A stretch of DNA of 6,055 bases, taken from assembly GCA_022776205.1 (NCBI GenBank), contig JALFIK010000104.1, positions 1 to 6,055 on the forward strand. Reading direction: 5' to 3'. The notes under the pieces are model-generated. The model was given only the letters and a program-made list of their open reading frames with translations, did no database searches and was not told the origin of the DNA. This DNA comes from Eubacterium sp. GTDB lineage: Bacteria > Bacillota > Clostridia > Lachnospirales > Lachnospiraceae. The translations under genes and the position numbers were made by a program. Positions within the stretch are counted from its first letter, which is position 1, and every line of letters starts with the position of its first letter. This document shows, in pieces, positions 1-5,217 of the stretch.

Positions 1-2
1 AT

Positions 3-545
3 AAAGACAGCCATCAAAAATTTGTCGAACTGGAAAAAGAACACATTAAGCATACAAAAATCGGAGAAAAAGTCTCTTTTGGCTATATGGACTGGCGTGT
101 GCTTGCAAAAGAGGAAGGAAAAATTCTTTTACTGAAGGACAATTCCATCGGGTCCACCCCATTTAATGAAGATGGGGGAAATACAACCTGGGAATCCTCT
201 AGCGTAAGGCGATGGCTTAATTCTTCCTTCCTGGAAGATTCTTTCTTTAAAGAAGAACAGGATATCATACTGACAACAGAGGTGAAAAACTCACCAAATC
301 CTGTGTATAATACACCGGCAGGTCCGGACACTTCCGACAAACTGTTCTTGCTGAGTTACGATGAGGCACTCCACTATCAGAAGGGCATTCATAGAACAAA
401 AAGCTGCTGGTGGCTTCGTACTCCGGGTAATGAAAAAAATTCCGTCTGCTTTATGTACCGAAATAAAACAGTCATGGATTATGGGTATGATTCCGACAAT
501 ACTAATATTACTGTCAAGCCTGCCATGTGGGTAAACGTAGAATAA
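3..545 (+). CDS. DUF6273-like domain protein, C-terminal part (5' end outside window)
   Basis: This is a hypothetical protein cut by the left edge. The frame is open from position 3 and ends in TAA at 543-545, leaving 180 visible codons. The first Met (codon 29, position 87) is unlikely to be the start, because the residues before it (KIGEKVSFGY) run straight into MDWRVL and fit the usual opening of the domain. Features that recall DUF6273 are the WRVL opening followed by a KILLL strand, NTTWESSSVRRWLN (about residues 60-73), WWLRTPG (136-142) and the ending KPAMWVN (172-178). The assignment is from memory of the family pattern. Such domains occur in many Lachnospiraceae proteins, often behind a zinc ribbon or membrane anchor, and their function is unknown to me. 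No signal peptide or membrane segment is visible, but the N-terminus is missing. It converges on fhs and shares a terminator with it. Confidence 0.75.
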   Translation, partial: KDSHQKFVELEKEHIKHTKIGEKVSFGYMDWRVLAKEEGKILLLKDNSIGSTPFNEDGGNTTWESSSVRRWLNSSFLEDSFFKEEQDIILTTEVKNSPNPVYNTPAGPDTSDKLFLLSYDEALHYQKGIHRTKSCWWLRTPGNEKNSVCFMYRNKTVMDYGYDSDNTNITVKPAMWVNVE

Positions 546-566
546 GGATAATAACAAAATTAAAAC

Positions 567-614
567 AAAAAACGCTGTTTTCCTTTTTTATTTATTAGGT
601 GAACAGCGTTTTTT
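567..614. terminator. Bidirectional Rho-independent terminator between the DUF6273 gene and fhs
   Basis: AACGCTGTT (571-579) pairs perfectly with AACAGCGTT (602-610). The stem is extended by AAAA (567-570) against TTTT (611-614). Inside the 22-nt loop, CCT (582-584) can also pair with AGG (597-599). On the plus strand the stem runs into TTTTTT (609-614). On the minus strand it runs into a T-rich tract, the complement of 561-572. It lies 22 bp past the stop of the plus-strand gene and 31 bp past the fhs stop, so one hairpin can end both convergent transcripts. Confidence 0.88.
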
Positions 615-644
615 CTAATTCTTTTAATTAAACATTATTGTATT

Positions 645-2315
645 TTAAAAGAGTCCTGTGATTTTACCATTATCATCTACATCAATTCCAAATGCTGCAG
701 GTTTCTTTGGAAGTCCCGGCATTGTCATGATCGCCCCGGTAAGAATTACCACAAATCCTGCTCCCGCATTTACAAAAGCATCCCTTACATGAATTGTGAA
801 TCCTTCCGGACGTCCAAGCTTTGTCTGGTCATCAGAAAGCGAATACTGGGTTTTTGCCATGCAGACCGGAAGATTTCCAAATCCCAGGTCTGTCAGTTTT
901 GCAAGCATCTTCTCTGCAGCCGGATCATAAGTAACACCGTCCGCACCATAAATCTCTTTTGCAATCGTCTCAATTTTCTCTTTCAGAGGAGCTTCATCCG
1001 GATAAAGAACCTGGAAATTACTTTCTTTTTCCTCTAACGTCTTCAGTACTTTATTGGCAAGCTCAATTCCGCCTTCTCCACCTTTTTCCCATACTTCGGA
1101 AAGGGCAAATTCACATCCTCTGTCCTCGCAGAATTTACGGATGAATTCATGCTCTTCTTTCGTATCTGTTACAAAGGCATTTAATGTCACAACGATCGGA
1201 ACACCGAATTTCTGAAGATTCTCAATATGTTTCTCCAGATTACAAATACCTTTTTTCAGTGCATCCATGTTCTCTTTAGATAACTCAGCCTTTGGCACAC
1301 CTCCGCTATATTTCAGGGCACGTACCGTGGCAACCAGAACAACCGCATCCGGTTTTAACCCAGCCATACGGCACTTGATATCCATAAATTTCTCTGCACC
1401 AAGATCCGCACCAAAGCCAGCCTCCGTAATGGCAATATCGGAGAGTTTTAAAGCCGTCTTTGTTGCACGAACGCTGTTACATCCATGAGCGATATTGGCA
1501 AATGGTCCACCGTGAACAATCGCACCGGTATGTTCTAATGTCTGTACCATATTTGGCTTAATTGCATCTTTTAATAATGCGGCCATGGAACCAACGGCAT
1601 TCAGCTGACCTGCTGTTACCGGATTTCCATCAATATCATAGGCAACGATAATCTTCGCCAGACGCTCCTTCAGGTCTTTCATGTTCTCTGCCAGACAAAG
1701 AATTGCCATGATTTCTGTGGCTACGGTGATCACAAAATGATCCTCTCTTACAAATCCATCTACTTTTCTTCCAAGACCGATAACAATATTACGTAAAGAG
1801 CGGTCATTCATATCCATACAGCGTTTCCAGAGAACCTGTCTTGTATCAATACGAAGTTCATTTCCCTGCTGGATATGATTATCAAGAAGGGCAGCAAGAA
1901 GATTGTTCGCGGAAGTAATCGCATGAAAATCTCCCGTAAAATGAAGATTCAGATCTTCCATCGGAACAACCTGGGCATACCCGCCACCGGCTGCACCACC
2001 CTTGATTCCAAAACACGGTCCAAGAGAAGGCTCACGAAGGGCAAGCACACACTTTTTCCCCAGTTTCTCCATTGCCTGGGCAAGACCGATACTTGTCGTT
2101 GTTTTTCCCTCTCCCGCCGGTGTCGGATTAATGGCAGTAACGAGAACAAGCTTTCCATCCGGCTTATCTTTAATACTGTTCAGAAAATCATCTGAAAATT
2201 TTGCTTTATATTTTCCATATAACTCCAGATCATCTTCCGTAATTCCATAATTTGCTGCGACATCCTTAATCGGATCCATGGTCGCTTCCTGTGCAATTTC
2301 GATATCTGTCTTCAT
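645..2315 (-). CDS. fhs: Formate--tetrahydrofolate ligase (10-formyl-THF synthetase)
   Basis: This cytosolic enzyme makes 10-formyl-THF from formate, THF and ATP, feeding purine synthesis, fMet-tRNA formylation and, in acetogens, the methyl branch of the Wood-Ljungdahl pathway. The 556-residue length matches the family. Visible motifs are the P-loop TPAGEGKT (65-72), REPSLGP (94-100), the glycine-rich signature GIKGGAAGGGY (103-113), VATVRALKYSGG (328-339) and MTMPGLPKKPAA (530-541). The start at Met1 is favoured because DIEIAQ at residues 4-9 matches the N-terminus of known FTHFS proteins, and AAAGGAAG lies about 7 bases upstream. Met13 also has an AGGAAG before it but would remove those residues. 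The gene sits 32 bp behind gltX, probably on the same transcript, and ends at the bidirectional terminator. No other one-carbon gene (folD, fchA, metF) is adjacent, so acetogenesis cannot be inferred. The residue before the final GG of the second signature is Ser, where I recall His or Asn. Confidence 0.97.
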   Translation of the reverse strand: MKTDIEIAQEATMDPIKDVAANYGITEDDLELYGKYKAKFSDDFLNSIKDKPDGKLVLVTAINPTPAGEGKTTTSIGLAQAMEKLGKKCVLALREPSLGPCFGIKGGAAGGGYAQVVPMEDLNLHFTGDFHAITSANNLLAALLDNHIQQGNELRIDTRQVLWKRCMDMNDRSLRNIVIGLGRKVDGFVREDHFVITVATEIMAILCLAENMKDLKERLAKIIVAYDIDGNPVTAGQLNAVGSMAALLKDAIKPNMVQTLEHTGAIVHGGPFANIAHGCNSVRATKTALKLSDIAITEAGFGADLGAEKFMDIKCRMAGLKPDAVVLVATVRALKYSGGVPKAELSKENMDALKKGICNLEKHIENLQKFGVPIVVTLNAFVTDTKEEHEFIRKFCEDRGCEFALSEVWEKGGEGGIELANKVLKTLEEKESNFQVLYPDEAPLKEKIETIAKEIYGADGVTYDPAAEKMLAKLTDLGFGNLPVCMAKTQYSLSDDQTKLGRPEGFTIHVRDAFVNAGAGFVVILTGAIMTMPGLPKKPAAFGIDVDDNGKITGLF

Positions 2316-2347
2316 CTTTGTCTTCCTTTCTCTTAAAAGTCAACTAC

Positions 2348-3796
2348 CTAACTTAATTTTTCGATTGCTGCCTTAATTCTGCTTACTGATTCTTCTTTTC
2401 CAATAATTTCCATAATCTCCGTCGCTCCTCCCGGTGTCATTCGTTTTCCGGAAACAGCAGTACGAACCGGCCACATTACATAACCCGGCTTATATCCTTT
2501 CTCCGATGCAAAATCACGCAGCATCTGATATAGAGCATCATTCGTAAAATCATCCTGTGCTTCCACAACCGGAAGTACTTCCGTGAGCACAGAAAGAGAT
2601 TTTTCCGGATTTGTCTTATTTTTTTTATTTGTATACATATCCACATCATATTCCGGCACTTCTTCAAAGAAATCAATCATTTCTTCAATATCCGGGAAAA
2701 TTTCAATTCTGGTTTTTACTAAAGCAGCGATTTTCTTTAAATCCATATCTTTCGTTATAACCTTCTTAATATAAGGCTCTGCCATCTCATAGAAACGGTC
2801 GAAATCCATTGCCTTAATATATTCCCCGTTCATCCATTTTAACTTCACCATATCAAACACAGCAGGAGACTTGCTGATATTCTTATAATCAAAAGCTTCT
2901 ACCAGCTCTTCAAGGGAAAAAATTTCACGATTATCCGGAGAACTCCAGCCAAGAAGAGCGACAAAGTTTACTACTGCCTCAGACAAAAATCCCTGCTCAA
3001 TCAAATCTTCATAGGAAGAATGGCCGGAACGTTTGGAAAGTTTCTGATGCTCCTCATTCGTAATAAGAGGGCAGTGAATGTATTTCGGTTCCTCCCATCC
3101 AAACGCCTGATACAGTCTTGTATATTTCGGTGCGGAGGAAAGATATTCATTTCCCCTTACCACATGGGTTATTTTCATCAAATGATCATCCACTACATTG
3201 GCAAAGTTATAAGTAGGATAACCGTCTGATTTGATCAGAATCATATCATCCAGCTCTTCGTTTGGCTGAGAGATATCGCCGTAAATCTCATCATGGAATG
3301 TAGTCTCTCCCTCATTTGGGATATTGGCACGAATCACATACGGCTTACCTGCTGCCAGGTTGGCTTCCACCTCTTCTTTTGACAAATGAAGACAGTGTTT
3401 GTCATACACACTAATTTCCTTGCCACCCACATTCTGCTTTAAAGAATCCAGCCTTTCCTGATCACAGAAACAGTAATAGGCTTCTCCTTTCTCAATCAGT
3501 TCTTTCGCATATTTCAAATAAAGTCCGGATGCAACTCTCTCACTCTGCACATATGGTCCGTATCCGCCATCTTTATCCGGGCCTTCGTCATGTTTGAGTC
3601 CCGTGGCATCCAGCGTGCGGTAAATAATATCAACGGCCTCATCCATATAACGTTCCTGATCGGTATCTTCTATTCTTAAAACAAAATCCCCGCCTTCATG
3701 CTTTGCAATCAGATAGGTGTACAAAGCAGTACGAAGATTCCCGACATGCATTCTTCCCGTAGGGCTTGGTGCAAATCTTGTTCTAATTTTTTCCAT
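2348..3796 (-). CDS. gltX: Glutamyl-tRNA synthetase
   Basis: This class I aminoacyl-tRNA synthetase attaches glutamate to tRNA-Glu in the cytosol. In most clostridia the enzyme is also expected to charge tRNA-Gln for later amidation by GatCAB; that is family knowledge and is not shown here. The 482-residue length is normal. The N-terminal catalytic fold carries APSPTGRMHVGN (9-20), where HVGN is the HIGH-box variant, then RIEDTDQER (41-49), VVRGNEYLSSAPK (212-224) and the KMSKS-type loop KLSKR (252-256). C109, C111, C135 and H137 form a C-x-C...C-x-H set in the place of the zinc site of the E. coli enzyme. The C-terminal third is the helical anticodon-binding part. The start is supported by GAGAGG about 10 bases upstream. 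The gene is first in the gltX-fhs pair and diverges from the membrane-protein gene. The leader is too short for a T-box, and none is seen. Confidence 0.97.
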   Translation of the reverse strand: MEKIRTRFAPSPTGRMHVGNLRTALYTYLIAKHEGGDFVLRIEDTDQERYMDEAVDIIYRTLDATGLKHDEGPDKDGGYGPYVQSERVASGLYLKYAKELIEKGEAYYCFCDQERLDSLKQNVGGKEISVYDKHCLHLSKEEVEANLAAGKPYVIRANIPNEGETTFHDEIYGDISQPNEELDDMILIKSDGYPTYNFANVVDDHLMKITHVVRGNEYLSSAPKYTRLYQAFGWEEPKYIHCPLITNEEHQKLSKRSGHSSYEDLIEQGFLSEAVVNFVALLGWSSPDNREIFSLEELVEAFDYKNISKSPAVFDMVKLKWMNGEYIKAMDFDRFYEMAEPYIKKVITKDMDLKKIAALVKTRIEIFPDIEEMIDFFEEVPEYDVDMYTNKKNKTNPEKSLSVLTEVLPVVEAQDDFTNDALYQMLRDFASEKGYKPGYVMWPVRTAVSGKRMTPGGATEIMEIIGKEESVSRIKAAIEKLS

Positions 3797-3836
3797 TTCT
3801 TTTTCCTCTCTTTCTTCCTGTCCATAAATTACTCGT

Positions 3837-3864
3837 ATTATAATAACATCTTTCTCCGTAAAAA
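3837..3864 (-). promoter_or_regulatory. Candidate promoter for gltX-fhs
   Basis: A perfect minus-strand TATAAT occupies 3842 down to 3837, followed by a leader of about 34 bases to the gltX ATG at 3796. The best -35 match is weak: TTTTTA at 3864-3859 with a 16-base spacer, three of six consensus bases. Because ATTATAAT is nearly symmetric, the plus strand also contains TATAAT here, so the orientation is inferred from the position of gltX. Confidence 0.45.
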
Positions 3865-3931
3865 TCTATAAAATTACGAATTCTTAATTGTTTGCGAATT
3901 TTTTCATAATATGGTAATCTAAAAACCGGTA

Positions 3932-3954
3932 CATAATACACCCCATTTTATAAT
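3932..3954 (+). promoter_or_regulatory. Candidate -10 elements for the seven-TM protein gene
   Basis: Two plus-strand -10-like boxes precede the gene: CATAAT (3932-3937) and a perfect TATAAT (3949-3954). Neither has a convincing TTGACA-like box at 16-18 bases. If the second were used, transcription would begin near 3961, inside the Shine-Dalgarno region, leaving a leader of about 14 bases. The first is therefore mechanically easier. The call is weak. Confidence 0.3.
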
Positions 3955-3956
3955 AC

Positions 3957-3966
3957 AAAGGAAGGA
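3957..3966 (+). promoter_or_regulatory. Ribosome binding site of the seven-TM protein gene
   Basis: AAAGGAAGGA lies 8 bases before the ATG at 3975 and is purine-rich and close to the AGGAGG consensus. It fixes the start of a gene whose family cannot otherwise be used to place its N-terminus. Confidence 0.7.
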
Positions 3967-3974
3967 TATTACAT

Positions 3975-4610
3975 ATGACATCTGATCTTACCACGGTTGT
4001 ATCCGGATTTTTAAATGAATTAAATGATACCTATAAACTGGCTGTTACGGTCTTTCTCCTTGTGATTACACTTCTGGGCTGTTTTTTTGGCTATAAACTT
4101 TCCCGTCTTTTTATGAGCCTCACCGGTTTTCTTACCGGAATCGTTCTGGGAAATGTAATTTCCGGCCACTTTCTTCACACCCAGGGAACTGCAACCGCAC
4201 TGGTTCTTATTCTGTGTGGTGCCCTCGTTGCTGCCCTTTCTTTCTATATTTACCGAATCGGCATTTTTATTCTGTGTTTCGGTCTGGCCTTTGCCGCCGG
4301 TTCTTCCTTTTTTCCGTTTACCGGTGACCTGCAGTTCTTTTTATGCATACTGACCGGGCTTGTCACAGGAGTGCTGGCCGTAAAGTTCATGCGACCGGTT
4401 ATCATTCTGTCTTCAGCAATTGTCTGTGGGTCCTGTGCATCCGGACTTCTTCCCTCTGCCGATAAATATCTTGGACTTCACATACTGCCTTCCATGAGCA
4501 CTCTTGGAACCTTTGGCCTGTGCTTCATTTTATGTGTCCTGGGTATTCTTTTTCAGTTTTTTACTACAAAAGAACCGGGAAAGAAACACAGACATAAGCA
4601 CAGTGCCTGA
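3975..4610 (+). CDS. Seven-TM integral membrane protein, TMEM198/TM7SF3-like (DUF4203) candidate
   Basis: This is a 211-residue, very hydrophobic protein of unknown function. Hydrophobic stretches suggest seven membrane helices at about 21-40, 44-63, 72-92, 94-114, 117-137, 139-159 and 176-196. The tail KKHRHKHSA is strongly basic and probably cytoplasmic, which would place the N-terminus outside. The pattern GYKLSRLFMSLTGFLTG (39-55), followed by a second block with IYRIGIFIL (92-100), resembles the bacterial TMEM198/TM7SF3-like (DUF4203) family, where a GY(K/R)...L.GFL.G motif opens a helix pair. This is recalled rather than searched. There is no signal peptide beyond the first helix and no catalytic motif. 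The gene is monocistronic: it diverges from gltX and ends 2 bp from the stop of the convergent nrdG. Its terminator lies inside nrdG. It could also be an unrelated polytopic protein. Confidence 0.8.
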   Translation: MTSDLTTVVSGFLNELNDTYKLAVTVFLLVITLLGCFFGYKLSRLFMSLTGFLTGIVLGNVISGHFLHTQGTATALVLILCGALVAALSFYIYRIGIFILCFGLAFAAGSSFFPFTGDLQFFLCILTGLVTGVLAVKFMRPVIILSSAIVCGSCASGLLPSADKYLGLHILPSMSTLGTFGLCFILCVLGILFQFFTTKEPGKKHRHKHSA

Positions 4611-4612
4611 AT

Positions 4613-5146
4613 TTATATGAAATCTTCATCACTTACTAAAACAGTCTGGCCTGATGCCAGGCTTTTTTTTACATCAATAATCCTCTGATTGGAAGAACCA
4701 CGAAATCGTAATGACAGATCCTTTTTTTCTTCAATAAACGGCCCATCCACCAGAAAATCAATCTGTTCCATCAGCTTTTTCGTGTATTTCCACTTTGGAA
4801 TCATACGGGCACAGACATCTTTTTCAAATTCATATCCCGTATAACACCAGATGGTTTTCCGGGGAAAAATTTTTTTCACCTTTTCCAGAAAAGGAAGAAG
4901 CTTTTCCTGATTCACATATTCCAGAGGCTCCCCTCCAAGAACGGAAAGACCGGCGATATAAGAAGGGGTAAGCCACTCAAAAATCTGCTCCTCCGTCGCC
5001 TGCGTGAATGGCTGTCCGTAAGAAAAACTCCAGGTTTCCTCATTAAAACATCCTTTACAGTGATGGGTGCATCCACTCACAAAAAGTGACACTCTCACAC
5101 CGGGCCCATTGGCAATATCACATTTTTTTATTGCTCCATAATACAT
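4613..5146 (-). CDS. nrdG: Anaerobic ribonucleoside-triphosphate reductase activating protein
   Basis: This cytosolic radical SAM activase binds a [4Fe-4S] cluster, cleaves S-adenosylmethionine and abstracts a hydrogen from the C-terminal glycine of NrdD. The 177-residue length is typical for Firmicutes. The cluster motif CTHHCKGC (C26, C30, C33) is followed by FNEETW. GGEP (71-74) is the SAM-contacting motif, and DGPF (134-137) and RFRGSSNQRIIDV (147-159) are typical NrdG C-terminal blocks. The start is fixed by a strong Shine-Dalgarno, TGAGGAGA, with AGGAG ending 9 bases before the ATG. It lies 71 bp downstream of nrdD in the same direction and is surely its partner. A hairpin in that gap may set its level relative to nrdD. 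The last codons overlap the terminator of the convergent gene. No good terminator of its own is seen downstream, so nrdDG transcripts may run antisense into the membrane-protein gene. Confidence 0.96.
   Translation of the reverse strand: MYYGAIKKCDIANGPGVRVSLFVSGCTHHCKGCFNEETWSFSYGQPFTQATEEQIFEWLTPSYIAGLSVLGGEPLEYVNQEKLLPFLEKVKKIFPRKTIWCYTGYEFEKDVCARMIPKWKYTKKLMEQIDFLVDGPFIEEKKDLSLRFRGSSNQRIIDVKKSLASGQTVLVSDEDFI
4643..4670 (+). terminator. Rho-independent terminator of the seven-TM gene, embedded in nrdG coding sequence
   Basis: AGTCTGGC (4643-4650) pairs with GCCAGGCT (4656-4663) through one T-G wobble, around the 5-base loop CTGAT. The stem runs directly into an unbroken run of eight T (4663-4670). 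It starts 33 bp past the stop of the plus-strand gene. The same bases encode residues 160-168 of NrdG on the other strand (KKSLASGQT). Read on the minus strand the stem is followed only by GTTTTAGT, so it should act mainly in the plus direction. Confidence 0.85.
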
Positions 5147-5155
5147 AACTTAAAT

Positions 5156-5163
5156 CTCCTCAT
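5156..5163 (-). promoter_or_regulatory. Strong ribosome binding site of nrdG
   Basis: The minus strand reads TGAGGAGA at 5163-5156, an almost perfect anti-16S match, 9 bases before the nrdG ATG. It begins only 6 bases past the base of the intercistronic hairpin. Confidence 0.7.
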
Positions 5164-5168
5164 AAAAG

Positions 5169-5200
5169 AAGCGATATCTGGCTATGACCGGATATCGCTC
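5169..5200 (-). promoter_or_regulatory. nrdD-nrdG intercistronic hairpin (possible attenuator or mRNA processing/stability element)
   Basis: GCGATATCTGG (5171-5181) pairs with CCGGATATCGC (5188-5198), 11 bp with one T-G wobble, extended by A5170-T5199, around a 6-base loop. On the minus strand the stem begins about 18 bases after the nrdD stop and is followed by TCTTTTATG, then the nrdG ribosome binding site. The T-tract is short and interrupted, so partial termination or 3'-end protection of nrdD mRNA is more likely than full termination. Confidence 0.6.
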
Positions 5201-5217
5201 GTACTTTAATTATAATA

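Larger units (their letters stand above)
3797..3974. other. Divergent intergenic region between gltX and the membrane-protein gene
   Basis: This is a 178-bp AT-rich gap between two divergent genes. It must hold promoters for both directions and shows several TATAAT-like elements. No ORF, RNA gene, T-box or clear operator palindrome is visible. GAATTC at about 3879-3884 and GCGAATTTTTT at about 3895-3905 share a GCGAATT/ACGAATT-like repeat, but the match is too short to call a binding site. Confidence 0.6.

Noticed and set aside
83..557. Minus-strand open frames opposite the DUF6273 gene
   Set aside because: They overlap the recognisable WWLRTPG and KPAMW motifs of the plus-strand gene and lack ribosome binding sites.
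1875..2195. Plus-strand open frame (106 codons) opposite the fhs N-terminal region
   Set aside because: It is antisense to the P-loop and glycine-rich signature of fhs. The translation is low-complexity, basic and unrecognisable.
3797..3974. T-box or other riboswitch leader for gltX
   Set aside because: The predicted leader is only about 34 bases, and no T-box core sequence, antiterminator or terminator hairpin is present.
4590..4612. GCACAGTGC near the end of the membrane-protein gene as a terminator for nrdG
   Set aside because: It has only four base pairs around a single-base centre and no T-tract on the minus strand.
5209..5214. Minus-strand TATAAT at the end of nrdD as an nrdG promoter
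   Set aside because: There is no -35-like sequence at 16-18 bases (AAAGAG instead). The perfect match is likely chance in AT-rich sequence next to the stop codon.
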